A stretch of 64,000 bases of DNA from Streptomyces venezuelae. Lineage in GTDB: Bacteria > Actinomycetota > Actinomycetes > Streptomycetales > Streptomycetaceae. This document shows, piece by piece, positions 8,528 through 16,901 of this stretch (positions are counted from its first letter, which is position 1; every line of letters starts with the position of its first letter). Both the position numbers and the translations under genes were made by a program. A model generated the notes under the pieces. The model was not told where the DNA came from, did no database searches, and worked only from the letters and a program-made list of their open reading frames with translations. Location of the stretch: NCBI RefSeq assembly GCF_008642355.1, contig NZ_CP029193.1, positions 310,001 to 374,000 of the forward strand. Reading direction: 5' to 3'.

Positions 8528-9316
8528 ATGGATCACGCAGCGGTACTGGCCGCGTACGACCGTCAGCTCCGGCACGACACCACGGGCGAGGGCGGTGACA
8601 CCCGGGTCGAGCGGACCGGGGACGTCGTGCGCGTCACCGGTTCCGCGCACGACTGGAACGGTGTCCTGTGGGCCGATGTCGACACGTCGACAGCGGACGC
8701 CGTGATCGCGGAGCAGGTGCGCCATTACACCGCCGCGGGCCGCGAGTTCGAGTGGAAGCAGCACTCGTACGACCGTCCCGCCGACCTCGGCGAGCGGCTC
8801 CTCGCGGCAGGCTTCGAGGCCGAGCCGGCAGAGACGTTGATGGTCGCCGAGGCCGCCGCGCTGCCCGCGGGCCCCGAACTGCCCGACGGCGTCCGGCTTG
8901 TCCCGGTGACGGACGCGGAAGGCGTACGCCTCATGTCCGAGGCGCACCTGGCCGCCTTCGGCGAGGGCGACGCGGCGCTGAGCGAGCGTCTCGCACGGCG
9001 TGTGCTCGCGCAGCTCGCCGAGACACCGGACGACATCGTCGCGGTCGTCGCGATGGCCGGCGACCGGCCGGTGTGCGGCGCCCGCATGGAGTTCTGTCCC
9101 GGTACCGACTTCGCCGGGCTCTGGGGCGGCGGCACCGACCCGCTGTGGCGCGGCAAGGGCATCTACCGCGCGACGGTCGCCTACCGCGCCCGCATCGCCG
9201 TCGAGCGCGGCTACCGCTATCTGCAGGTCGACGCCACCGACGACAGCCGCCCGATCCTGGACCGGCTCGGCTTCACGACGCTCTGTACGACCACGCCGTA
9301 CGTGTACCGGCCGTGA
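8528..9316 (+). CDS. GNAT family N-acetyltransferase with an extra N-terminal domain
   Basis: 262 residues. The GNAT domain occupies about residues 115-262, with the acetyl-CoA binding region GGTDPLWRGKGIYRATVAYR (R-G-K-G in place of Q/RxxGxG/A) and YLQVDATDDSRPILDRLGF as motif B. The first 110 residues are unlike a catalytic GNAT and may be a degenerate second copy. ATG 8528 follows GAGGTGACC. A small hairpin with a GAAA loop (CCGGT 8479-8483/ACCGG 8488-8492) separates it from the PKS gene. Substrate unknown. Confidence 0.82.
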   Translation: MDHAAVLAAYDRQLRHDTTGEGGDTRVERTGDVVRVTGSAHDWNGVLWADVDTSTADAVIAEQVRHYTAAGREFEWKQHSYDRPADLGERLLAAGFEAEPAETLMVAEAAALPAGPELPDGVRLVPVTDAEGVRLMSEAHLAAFGEGDAALSERLARRVLAQLAETPDDIVAVVAMAGDRPVCGARMEFCPGTDFAGLWGGGTDPLWRGKGIYRATVAYRARIAVERGYRYLQVDATDDSRPILDRLGFTTLCTTTPYVYRP

Positions 9317-9337
9317 CGCCCGAGCGGGCCGCGCTGC

Positions 9338-9895
9338 TCAGGCGCGGCCGAGCAGCGCGGTGATCGCTTCCGCCGTGTCCGTCTCGCCGAGCCGCGGGAA
9401 GATCTTCTCCACGCTGTTGCGGTGGGCGTCGGCGTCCATGTCGGTGACGGCGTCGACGGCCACGGTCACGTGGTAGCCGTGCTCGTGCGCCGCGCGGGCC
9501 GTCGACTCCACGCCGATGCTCGTCGCGATGCCGGCGAGCACGACCTGGGTGACGCCCCTGCGGCGCAGTCGCCGATCGAGGTCGGTGCCGTAGAAGGCGC
9601 CCCACCGCTGCTTGGTGACGACGATGTCCGTGTCCGTACGTCCCAGCTCGGGCACCAGGTCAGCCCAGTCCGCGGGCGCGTCAGTGCCCCGCGCGGTCCC
9701 CTCGGTGCGGCCCGGGGCGCCGCCGGTCACCCGCACCAGGACCACGGGGAGCCCGCGCTCGCGGAAGGCGCGGGCGAGCGCGGCGGACCGCTCGACGATC
9801 TGCTGCGCGGGGTGGGCGGTGGGCAGCGCGGTGATGCCCTTCTGGAGGTCGACGAGGACAAGGGCGGTGGTGGGGTCGAGGACGGTGGCGGTCAT
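9338..9895 (-). CDS. Isochorismatase-like (cysteine hydrolase superfamily) protein lacking the catalytic Cys
   Basis: 185 residues with the isochorismatase fold. Asp16 (ALVLVDLQ) and Lys95 (VTKQRWGAF) of the usual Asp-Lys-Cys triad are present. The segment that normally carries the nucleophile reads AGIATSIGVESTARAA, with Gly128 at the Cys position, so classical amidase activity is unlikely. Many TSIGVES-type relatives exist without assigned function. It lies 50 bp downstream of the MFS gene on the same strand and is probably the third gene of the MarR-MFS operon. Confidence 0.85.
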   Translation of the reverse strand: MTATVLDPTTALVLVDLQKGITALPTAHPAQQIVERSAALARAFRERGLPVVLVRVTGGAPGRTEGTARGTDAPADWADLVPELGRTDTDIVVTKQRWGAFYGTDLDRRLRRRGVTQVVLAGIATSIGVESTARAAHEHGYHVTVAVDAVTDMDADAHRNSVEKIFPRLGETDTAEAITALLGRA

Positions 9896-9945
9896 GGGGG
9901 GTGCCTTTCTCGAGCGGTACTGGTGACGTGCGTGAGCGGTCGGGA

Positions 9946-11358
9946 CTACGCGCCTACTCGGGCGGCCTGCGGTGACAGCGCGCGGTCCGTGACGGTCAGG
10001 ACGACGAGGGCCAGGGCGAGGACGGCGCCCACGGCGGCCATGAGGTGCAGTCCGCCGTCGTCGGCGCGCTGCCCGTAGGCGAGGCCGATCAGACCCGAGG
10101 CCGTGATGGCGCCGATGTACTGCGCGGTGCGCTGGAGTCCCGCGGCCGAGCCGATGGCCTCCGCGGGCGCGAACTGCTGCACGGCCGCCTGGTTGCCGGT
10201 GCCCATGAGCCCCTGCGGAATCCCGAAGCAGGCACCGCCCAGGAGCAGGACGGCGAGCGGTGTGGAGTCCGTGGTGAGGAGCAGCAGCGCGCTGCCCGCG
10301 GCGAGGAGCACGGCCGCGACGGTGAGCGGCGCGCGGATGCCCTTGGTGCGCGCCCCGATCAGGGAACAGGCCAGCGCGGCGAGGGACATCGGCAGCATGA
10401 CGAGTCCGGTGTGCAGCGAGGAGTAGCCGCGCTCCTCCTCGAGCCACTGGGTGAAGCCGTACATCACGCAGTACACGACGAGGTAGCTCAGTCCGTGCCG
10501 CAGGTAGGTGCGGGCGAGTGCGTGGTGGGTGCCGAGCATGCGCAGGTCGACGAAGGGGTGCGGGTGGCGCAACTGCCACCGGGTGAGCAGGGCGGAGAGC
10601 AGGACGACCGGGGCGAGCAGGGGCCACATCGGGTGGCGCAGGTCGAGCAGGAACACGACGAGGCAGCTCAGCGCGCCCGTGAAGAGCATGATCCCCAGCG
10701 GGTCGAGCGTGCCCTTCCGGTCTGCCGGTGCCTTCCCGCGCGGTATGTCCTTCGGTATCCAGCGCAGTGCTGTGGCGTACGCGATGACCGCGACCGGCAC
10801 GTTGACGGCGAAGAGGGCGCGCCAGCCGGCGGTCGCCACGAGGAGGCCGCCGAGGGTCGGGCCGATCGCCGCGCTGCCGAGCGCCGCGAAGGAGAGCCGG
10901 CCGAGGACAGTGCGCGGGGTGGGGGTGCCGAGCCGGGTCGACTCGTCGCGCAGGACGGCCATCGCGGCGGGGTACGCGGCCGACGTGCCGATCCCGAGCA
11001 GCGCCCGGGAGGCGAGCAGCCAGCCGAATCCCGGGGCCGACGCTCCGACCAGGCCCGATGCGACGACGAGGACGAGTCCGGCGAGGAGGACGCGGCGCGG
11101 TCCGAGACTGTCGGCGAGCTTGCCGAGCACCGGCTGGGCGACGGCGCTCGCGAGGTAGAGCACGGAGACGAGCCAGGCGGTGTCGGAGGCGCCGACGCCG
11201 AAGTCGTGGCCGATCGCCACCAGGCCGGTGGAGATCATGGTCGTGTTGAGCGGGTTGAGCAGGGAGCCGAGGAGCAGGGGCGCGGTCAGCCGCGCTCCGA
11301 AGGCGGGCCGCTCCCGGGCCTGGCGCCGCTTCGCGCGCGCGACGGACGCGCCGGTCAC
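9946..11358 (-). CDS. MFS drug exporter (EmrB/QacA-type)
   Basis: 470 residues with about 14 predicted transmembrane helices. Motif [17 protein letters not shown] follows helix 2, and a motif C-like stretch (AIGPTLGGLL) lies in helix 5. It would export drugs or metabolites by proton antiport across the cytoplasmic membrane. Its GTG start at 11358 overlaps the MarR stop in a GTGA, which indicates translational coupling, so the regulator controls its own transporter. Substrate unknown. Confidence 0.9.
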   Translation of the reverse strand: MTGASVARAKRRQARERPAFGARLTAPLLLGSLLNPLNTTMISTGLVAIGHDFGVGASDTAWLVSVLYLASAVAQPVLGKLADSLGPRRVLLAGLVLVVASGLVGASAPGFGWLLASRALLGIGTSAAYPAAMAVLRDESTRLGTPTPRTVLGRLSFAALGSAAIGPTLGGLLVATAGWRALFAVNVPVAVIAYATALRWIPKDIPRGKAPADRKGTLDPLGIMLFTGALSCLVVFLLDLRHPMWPLLAPVVLLSALLTRWQLRHPHPFVDLRMLGTHHALARTYLRHGLSYLVVYCVMYGFTQWLEEERGYSSLHTGLVMLPMSLAALACSLIGARTKGIRAPLTVAAVLLAAGSALLLLTTDSTPLAVLLLGGACFGIPQGLMGTGNQAAVQQFAPAEAIGSAAGLQRTAQYIGAITASGLIGLAYGQRADDGGLHLMAAVGAVLALALVVLTVTDRALSPQAARVGA

Positions 11359-11798
11359 TTCTGCACCAGTCGCTCCAACAGCACGACGGCGTCGGCGAGT
11401 TGACGCAGTTCGGCCGGATCGAGCTCTGCGGACACGGCCTCCGACAGCCAGCCCCGCTTGGCGGCGCGCCCCTCGGTGAGGGTGCGGCGGCCCTGGTCGG
11501 TCAGGGAGAGGACGGACTGCCGCCCGTCGTCCGGATCGGGGGCTCGCTCGATGAGCGCCATGGACTCCAGGGCGCTCACGGTCATCCGCATCGACTGCGG
11601 TCGCACGAACTCGGCGCGCGCGAGTTCCGCGGTGGTGGTGGGGCCGCCCCGGTCGAGGCGGGCGAGGACGGAGCGCTGCGAGGGGCTGAGCCCGTTCATG
11701 GGCGACGCGCTGCGCAGTTTCCGCACGAGACGCCCGACGACCTGCGTCAGATCGGCGGCGACTTGCTCCGGAGTGGGCTCTTCAGAGTGTCCGCTCAT
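11355..11798 (-). CDS. MarR family transcriptional regulator
   Basis: 147 residues with the winged HTH SPSQRSVLARLDRGGPTTTAELARAE...MRMTVSALESMALIERAPDPDDGRQ, where the wing carries the DxR. This is the first gene of the marR-MFS-isochorismatase unit. An inverted repeat 16 bp upstream is a probable autoregulatory site. MarR proteins usually release DNA on binding phenolic or drug-like ligands. Confidence 0.92.
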   Translation of the reverse strand: MSGHSEEPTPEQVAADLTQVVGRLVRKLRSASPMNGLSPSQRSVLARLDRGGPTTTAELARAEFVRPQSMRMTVSALESMALIERAPDPDDGRQSVLSLTDQGRRTLTEGRAAKRGWLSEAVSAELDPAELRQLADAVVLLERLVQK

Positions 11799-11813
11799 GC
11801 AGCGACGGTACGA

Positions 11814-11845
11814 GAAAGGAAGTCAAACTTGCAAGCCTTCCTTTC
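11814..11845. promoter_or_regulatory. Inverted-repeat operator upstream of marR
   Basis: GAAAGGAAG (11814-11822) is mirrored by CTTCCTTTC (11837-11845), with the palindrome CTTGCAAG (11828-11835) in the spacer. TTGCAA cores are common in MarR sites. Position immediately upstream of marR supports autoregulation. Confidence 0.6.
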
Positions 11846-12001
11846 TGCCTGCGTCGAGCCCCGGGGCCCGGCCGGGACATGGCGACCACTTTGCTGCGCA
11901 TACTCCTCGCGCCCGTTACATCCCTTACGCATCGCCTTGATGTCGAGTGCATAGCTTCGTGGACATCCCACTCGAATCGGAGCAATCAGAGGAAAGAGAC
12001 G

Positions 12002-12271
12002 ATGTCCATCGGCGCACGCTTGAGGGCCCTCGCGATCGTCATCGCGGCACTCGCGGCCGTCGCCATGCCGACGGCCGCGGCCTTCGCCGACACCCCCCGC
12101 ACCCACCCCTCCCCGACCGGGCACGCGCCACACCTCTCCCCGCGCGAGGAGATTCAGCCCGCCGCCCACATCGTCAGGGATCTGGCCCGCAAGAGCGCCG
12201 AGCGCTCGACGGGCCGACCCATCGGCATGCTGCCCGAGCAGCCCAGGAACGCGGCGCGCGTCGCGCTCTAG
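12002..12271 (+). CDS. Small secreted protein of unknown function
   Basis: 89 residues. A signal peptide with an Ala-rich hydrophobic core and AFA cleavage site occupies about residues 1-29 (RLRALAIVIAALAAVAMP). The mature part of about 60 residues is Pro/His/Arg-rich and has no Cys. ATG 12002 sits behind GGAAAGAGACG; an in-frame ATG further upstream lacks signal character. Its last 4 bp overlap the 3' end of the convergent arsR-type gene. No family recognised. Confidence 0.6.
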   Translation: MSIGARLRALAIVIAALAAVAMPTAAAFADTPRTHPSPTGHAPHLSPREEIQPAAHIVRDLARKSAERSTGRPIGMLPEQPRNAARVAL

Positions 12272-12636
12272 CGCCCGGCGGCCGGTTCGTCGCGCAGGCC
12301 GAGCCTCAGGTGCTCGACGTGGAAGAGGGCCTGTTCGAGCAGTTCGGCGACGTGGCCGTCATAGAGGGCGTAGACGATGGAGCGGCCACGGCGTTCCCCG
12401 GTGACGAGCCCGAGGTTGCGCAGCAGGCGGAGCTGGTGGGAACAGGCGGAGGCCTCCATGCCGACGGCCTCGGCGAGATCACCGACCGCACAGGGACCTT
12501 CCTGGAGGCGGGCCAGGATATGCAGCCGTGAGGGGGTCGCGAGGGCCTGCAGGGTGGCGGCGACGTCAGTGGCCCCCACCGCGTCCAGGCGCTCGCGGGG
12601 GGTGGCGTGGTTCCTGGCGTCGGCTCCGTGACCCAT
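12268..12636 (-). CDS. ArsR/SmtB family metal-sensing repressor
   Basis: 122 residues. Winged HTH at about 28-90 (ATPSRLHILARLQEG, ASACSHQLRLLRNLGLV). Helix alpha-5 carries Asp93, His95, His106 and His109 (YDGHVAELLEQALFHVEH), the spacing of the alpha-5 metal site of SmtB/CzrA/NmtR-type Zn, Co or Ni sensors. Cys49 and Cys65 are extra potential ligands. It diverges from the P1B-4 ATPase, and the operator lies between them. Apo-protein probably represses the ATPase, and metal binding probably relieves repression. Confidence 0.9.
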   Translation of the reverse strand: MGHGADARNHATPRERLDAVGATDVAATLQALATPSRLHILARLQEGPCAVGDLAEAVGMEASACSHQLRLLRNLGLVTGERRGRSIVYALYDGHVAELLEQALFHVEHLRLGLRDEPAAGR

Positions 12637-12656
12637 GCCGCCACCCTATCGGTGAC

Positions 12657-12676
12657 ATATGAAGACCTGTTCAGAT
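12657..12676. promoter_or_regulatory. ArsR/SmtB-type operator between arsR and the metal ATPase
   Basis: ATATGAA-N6-TTCAGAT, with half-sites matching 6 of 7. It resembles the 12-2-12 operators (ATATGAACA...TGTTCATAT) used by SmtB-type sensors. It covers a possible ATG at 12675, which argues for the ATPase start being downstream at 12732. Confidence 0.7.
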
Positions 12677-12731
12677 GTTCCTGTACGGTGAGCGTGTCGC
12701 CGTCCCCCCGCCCCGAAGGGGTTGCTTCGCC

Positions 12732-14717
12732 ATGCCCTCCGACCTGATCCCACCGCCCGCACGGATGGCTCCGGCCGCCCCGCGCCCCGCGCCGGGACGA
12801 CGTACCCGGGTGTTCGCCCTGCCGGAAGCGCGCTGGGCCGCCGCAGCACTGGTGCTGTTCCTGATCGCGCTGCCGCTCCAGTTGACCGGCTCACCCGCCT
12901 GGTCATGGGGACTTCTCTACGCCGCCGTCTACGTCACCGGCGGATGGGAGCCCGCCCGGGCGGGGCTGACGGCGCTGCGCGAGAAGACCCTGGACGTGGA
13001 CCTGCTGATGATCGTCGCCGCCCTCGGCGCGGCCTCGATCGGGCAGACGATGGACGGCGCGCTGCTGATCGTCATCTTCGCCACCTCCGGTGCCCTGGAG
13101 GCCCTGGCCACCGCACGGACCCAGGACGCGGTGCGCGGCTTGCTCGACCCCGCGCCCGACGTCGCCACCCGTCTGTCCGACGACGGCGGCGAATCGACGG
13201 TCCCCACGCGGGACTTGGTCGTCGGGGACACCGTCCTGGTCCGCCCCGGCGAGCGGGTCGGCGCGGACGGCCGCGTCCTGTCCGGGGTCAGCGAGGTGGA
13301 CCAGTCCACCATCACCGGTGAGCCGCTGCCGGCCGCGAAGCAGGCGGGGGACGAGGTCTTCGCCGGCACCCTGAACGGCACCGGCGCCCTGCGGGTGAAG
13401 GTGGAGCGGGACGCCTCGGACTCGGTGATCGCCCGGATCGTGGCGATGGTCGAGGAGGCCTCCCGGACCAAGGCGCCCACTCAGCTGTTCATCGAGAAGG
13501 TCGAGCAGCGGTACAGCCTCGGCATGGTCGTCGCGACCGTGGCGGTCTTCCTGGTCCCCCTCGCGTTCGGCGCGGACCTGACCGCCTCGCTGCTGCGGGC
13601 GATGACCTTCATGATCGTGGCGTCGCCGTGCGCGGTGGTCCTTGCGACGATGCCTCCGCTCCTGTCGGCGATCGCCAACGCCGGGCGCCACGGCGTCCTG
13701 GTGAAGTCCGCCGTGGTGATGGAGCGGCTCGGGCAGGTCGACGCGGTCGCCCTGGACAAGACCGGCACCCTGACCGAGGGCACCCCGCACGTCGCCGACG
13801 TCCGCCCGGTACCCGGCTCCGGACTGACCGAGGACTCCTTGCTGGCACTCGCGGCCGCCGCCGAGCACCCCAGCGAACACCCCTTGGGCCGCGCCGTCGT
13901 CGACGCCGCCCGCACCCGCGGCCTGTCCGTCGCCGACCTGCGGGACTTCACCTCCACGCCCGGCGTAGGCGTCACCGCCACCGTCTCCGGCCGCACGGTC
14001 ACGGTCGGCGCACCCGCCCGCCTCCTCGACCGTGATGACGACACCGCGACGGCTGACGCCGCCGAGATCGCCACTGACCTCGAAGCCGGTGGCCGCACGG
14101 CCGTCGTCGTCCTGCTCGACGAGGTCCCGGTGGGAGTGCTGGGCATCGCCGACCGGCTGCGTCCCGACGCCGCGGCGACCGTCGCCGCCCTGACCGGTCT
14201 GACCGGCGCCACCCCGATGCTGCTGACCGGTGACAACCCCCGCGCCGCCGTCCGCCTGGCCGCCGAGGTCGGCATCCCCGGCGCCGAGGTCCACGCCGGG
14301 CTCCTGCCCCAGGACAAGGTCGAGGCCGTACGACGCCTGGAGGCACGCGGCCGCAGGACGCTGGTCCTCGGCGACGGTGTGAACGACGCCCCGGCCCTCG
14401 CCGTCGCCCACACCGGGATCGCCATGGGCCGCGCGGGCTCCGACCTCGCCCTGGAGACCGCCGACGCCGTCGTCGTCCGCGACGAACTCGCCGCGGTCCC
14501 CAAGGTCATCGCCCTGTCGCGCGCCGCCCGCCGCCTGGTGGTGCAGAACCTGGTGATCGCCGGGGTGTTCATCTCCGGCCTGGTCGTCTGGGACCTGGCG
14601 GGCGACCTGCCTCTGCCGCTCGGCGTCCTCGGCCACGAGGGCTCCACCGTCATCGTGGGACTCAACGGACTGCGCATGCTGCGCGACACCGCCTGGACGA
14701 CAAGGAGCACGACATGA
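12732..14717 (+). CDS. P1B-4-type heavy-metal-transporting ATPase (cobalt/zinc/iron class)
   Basis: 661 residues. It exports a transition-metal ion at the cost of ATP across the plasma membrane. Visible signatures are the TGEP actuator loop (STITGEPLP), SPC in TM4 of the core (residues 298-300), DKTGT with phosphorylated Asp342, HP in the nucleotide-binding domain (SEHPLG), GDGVNDAPAL, and HEGST in the last helix pair (635-639). SPC plus HEG(G/S)T defines subgroup P1B-4 (CoaT, CtpD/CtpJ). There is no N-terminal metal-binding CxxC domain. Start ATG 12732 follows AAGGGG. It is regulated by the divergent ArsR and is translationally coupled to a 42-residue protein. Confidence 0.93.
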   Translation: MPSDLIPPPARMAPAAPRPAPGRRTRVFALPEARWAAAALVLFLIALPLQLTGSPAWSWGLLYAAVYVTGGWEPARAGLTALREKTLDVDLLMIVAALGAASIGQTMDGALLIVIFATSGALEALATARTQDAVRGLLDPAPDVATRLSDDGGESTVPTRDLVVGDTVLVRPGERVGADGRVLSGVSEVDQSTITGEPLPAAKQAGDEVFAGTLNGTGALRVKVERDASDSVIARIVAMVEEASRTKAPTQLFIEKVEQRYSLGMVVATVAVFLVPLAFGADLTASLLRAMTFMIVASPCAVVLATMPPLLSAIANAGRHGVLVKSAVVMERLGQVDAVALDKTGTLTEGTPHVADVRPVPGSGLTEDSLLALAAAAEHPSEHPLGRAVVDAARTRGLSVADLRDFTSTPGVGVTATVSGRTVTVGAPARLLDRDDDTATADAAEIATDLEAGGRTAVVVLLDEVPVGVLGIADRLRPDAAATVAALTGLTGATPMLLTGDNPRAAVRLAAEVGIPGAEVHAGLLPQDKVEAVRRLEARGRRTLVLGDGVNDAPALAVAHTGIAMGRAGSDLALETADAVVVRDELAAVPKVIALSRAARRLVVQNLVIAGVFISGLVVWDLAGDLPLPLGVLGHEGSTVIVGLNGLRMLRDTAWTTRSTT

Positions 14718-14842
14718 CCGCCCTCGCCCTGTACCTCCCCGGTTCCGGCGCCCTTCCCCGCTGGGTGCAGATCACCGTCGGCGTGGTGGTACTCGGGCTG
14801 GTCGCGACGCGGATCTGGCTGACCTACCGGCGCCGGAAGTAG
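14714..14842 (+). CDS. 42-residue single-pass membrane protein coupled to the P1B-4 ATPase
   Basis: The ATG overlaps the ATPase stop in ATGA, and AAGGAG lies about 8 bp upstream inside the ATPase gene. The protein is a short N-terminal segment, one hydrophobic helix (VQITVGVVVLGLVATRIWL) and a basic tail TYRRRK, so the C-terminus should face the cytoplasm. It ends 18 bp before the end of the convergent acyl-CoA dehydrogenase gene. Its placement suggests an accessory subunit or regulator of the pump, as with KdpF-type micro-proteins. No homologue is named. Confidence 0.7.
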   Translation: MTALALYLPGSGALPRWVQITVGVVVLGLVATRIWLTYRRRK

Positions 14843-14860
14843 GCACGGGAGCGGTCCCGT

Positions 14861-16087
14861 CTAACGAATCGGCATCCCCGACAGCGTCCGCGCGATGACC
14901 AGGCGCTGGATCTCGCTCGTGCCCTCGAAGATCGTGTAGATGGCCGCGTCGCGGTGCATGCGCTCCACCGGGTACTCGCGGGTGAAGCCGTTGCCGCCGA
15001 GGATCTGGACCGCCTGCGCCGTGACCTTCTTGGCGACCTCGCTCGCGTAGAGCTTCGACATGGAGCCCTCGGCCGACTCGAACTTCTTGCCCGTGGTGGC
15101 CATCCAGGAGGCACGCCACACCAGGAGGCGGGCCGCGTCGATCTGGGTGCGCATGTCGGCGAGCTGGAAGGCGACGCCCTGGTTGTCGATGATCGGGCGG
15201 CCGAACTGGGTGCGCGTCTTGGCGTACTCCAGGGCCTCCTCGTACGCGGCGCGCGCCGTGCCCACGGCCATGGCGCCGACCGCCGGGCGGGACGCCTCGA
15301 ACGTGGCCATCGCCGCGTTCTTGACGCGCTCGCCGCCGGACTTGGCGCGCTCCCGCGCGCGGGCCATGCGCTCGTCCAGCTTCTCCTTGCCGCCGAGCAG
15401 GCAGTGCCCGGGGACGCGGACGTCCTCCAGGACGACCTCGGCCGTGTGCGAGGCGCGGATGCCGTGCTTCTTGAACTTCTGGCCCTGCGACAGGCCCGGC
15501 GTGTTCGGCGGGACGATGAAGGACGCGTGGCCCTTCGAGCCGAGCTCCGGGTCGACGACCGCGACGACGACGTGGACGTTGGCTATGCCGCCATTGGTCG
15601 CCCACGTCTTCGTGCCGTTGAGGACCCACTCGTCCTTGGCCTCGTCGTAGACGGCGCGGGTGCGCATGGCGGCCACGTCGGATCCGGCGTCCGGCTCCGA
15701 CGAACAGAACGCGGCGACCTTGACGTCGTTCACGTCGCCGTACATCTGCGGGATCCAGGTGCCGATCTGCTCCTCGGTCCCGTTGGCGAGCACGCCGACG
15801 GCGGCCAGACCCGTGCCCATGATGGACAGGCCGATGCCGGCATCGCCCCAGAAGATCTCCTCGGTCGCCATCGGAATGCCGAGGCCCGACGGGTCGAAGA
15901 ACTGCTGAGCGTAGAAATCGAGCGAGTAGATCCCTGTCTTCGCCGCTTCCTGGATGATGGGCCACGGGGTCTCTTCGCGCTCGTCCCATTCGGCGGCCGC
16001 GGGGCGGATCACATCGGCGGCGAATCCGTGGAGCCAGTCCCGGACTTCCTTCTGTTCGTCGTTGAGCTCCATGGTGAACTCGGCCAT
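14861..16087 (-). CDS. Acyl-CoA dehydrogenase
   Basis: 408 residues with the complete ACAD fold: the N-terminal helical domain, the middle beta domain with AFCSSEPDAGSD and TKTWATNGG (FAD and substrate contacts), and the C-terminal domain with QILGGNGFTREYP and YTIFEGTSEIQRLVIAR, where the catalytic Glu lies in FEGTSE. It catalyses alpha,beta-dehydrogenation of acyl-CoA and passes electrons to ETF. ATG 16087 (MAEFTMEL) is preferred over an upstream ATG because of the RBS AGGGG. A palindrome and a TetR gene lie upstream in divergent orientation, suggesting fatty-acid-responsive control. Confidence 0.94.
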   Translation of the reverse strand: MAEFTMELNDEQKEVRDWLHGFAADVIRPAAAEWDEREETPWPIIQEAAKTGIYSLDFYAQQFFDPSGLGIPMATEEIFWGDAGIGLSIMGTGLAAVGVLANGTEEQIGTWIPQMYGDVNDVKVAAFCSSEPDAGSDVAAMRTRAVYDEAKDEWVLNGTKTWATNGGIANVHVVVAVVDPELGSKGHASFIVPPNTPGLSQGQKFKKHGIRASHTAEVVLEDVRVPGHCLLGGKEKLDERMARARERAKSGGERVKNAAMATFEASRPAVGAMAVGTARAAYEEALEYAKTRTQFGRPIIDNQGVAFQLADMRTQIDAARLLVWRASWMATTGKKFESAEGSMSKLYASEVAKKVTAQAVQILGGNGFTREYPVERMHRDAAIYTIFEGTSEIQRLVIARTLSGMPIR

Positions 16088-16124
16088 GACCCCTCCAGGA
16101 CCTGCGATCATCTGCGACGTTACT

Positions 16125-16137
16125 TGCGGTAACCGCA
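16125..16137. promoter_or_regulatory. Palindrome in the acyl-CoA dehydrogenase/tetR divergent promoter
   Basis: TGCGGTAACCGCA (odd-centred palindrome), followed closely by a related CTGTTACCGG. Probably the site of the divergent TetR; not proven. Confidence 0.5.
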
Positions 16138-16251
16138 GTCTGTTACCGGCCAGTAGTCCATGTCAACTCCCGGTGGCCCGTTCGATCCGCACGGGCCACC
16201 GGGTGTTACGTTGCGCGTGCGTCACCGATTCAGCACGGGCGGGGAGAAACG

Positions 16252-16896
16252 ATGGAGACCACGCAGCGGACCGATCAGCAGCGGTCCGCGGAGCACCGGC
16301 GGCGAGAGCTCCTCGAGGCCGCGGACCGGGTCGTGCTCCGCGACGGCCCGGGCGCCTCGATGAACGCCATCGCCGCGGAGGCGGGCATCACCAAGCCGAT
16401 CCTGTACCGCCACTTCGGCGACAAGGGCGGTCTGTACGCGGCACTCGCCAAGCGGCACACCGACGCCCTCCTGGAGGCGCTGCGTGCCGCACTCGACGCC
16501 CCCGCCGAGCGCAGGGAGAGGGTCGAGGCGACGCTCGACACCTACCTCGCGGCGATCGAGGCACGTCCGCAGGTCTACCGCTTCCTCATGCATCCGTCGG
16601 AGGCCCCCTCCCCCGGCGAGCAGGGCTTCGACGTCGGGCTGCACTCGGCCCCCCTGCTGCGCCGGCTCGGCGAGGAGCTCGCGGAGGTCATCGAGGAGCG
16701 CGTCGACCTCGGCCCGGAGAGCGCCCAGCTCGCCCGCGTGTGGGGACACGGCATCGTCGGCATGATGCACGCGGCGGGCGACTGGTGGCTCGGCGAACGG
16801 CCGTGCCCACGCGCCCAGTTGGTGCGCAGCCTCGCCGACCTGCTCTGGGGGCGGCTCGCGGCGGCGGGCAACCGCGTCGGGGGGCCCGGTTTCTGA
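16252..16896 (+). CDS. TetR family regulator, probably of fatty-acid or acyl-CoA metabolism
   Basis: 214 residues. HTH at about 29-62 (MNAIAAEAGITKPILYRHFGDKGGLYAAL). The C-terminal domain (LARVWGHGIVGMMHAAGDWWLGERPCPR) is typical of actinobacterial TetR proteins next to acyl-CoA dehydrogenases (TetR_C_33-like). ATG 16252 follows GGGGAGAAACG. Divergent from the dehydrogenase gene; the likely effector is an acyl-CoA. Confidence 0.88.
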   Translation: METTQRTDQQRSAEHRRRELLEAADRVVLRDGPGASMNAIAAEAGITKPILYRHFGDKGGLYAALAKRHTDALLEALRAALDAPAERRERVEATLDTYLAAIEARPQVYRFLMHPSEAPSPGEQGFDVGLHSAPLLRRLGEELAEVIEERVDLGPESAQLARVWGHGIVGMMHAAGDWWLGERPCPRAQLVRSLADLLWGRLAAAGNRVGGPGF

Positions 16897-16901
16897 GAGC
16901 C

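Noticed and set aside
12903..14636. A 577-codon minus-strand frame opposite the P1B ATPase
   Set aside because: Low-complexity Gly/Arg/Gln translation, no domain, and the ATPase frame is intact.
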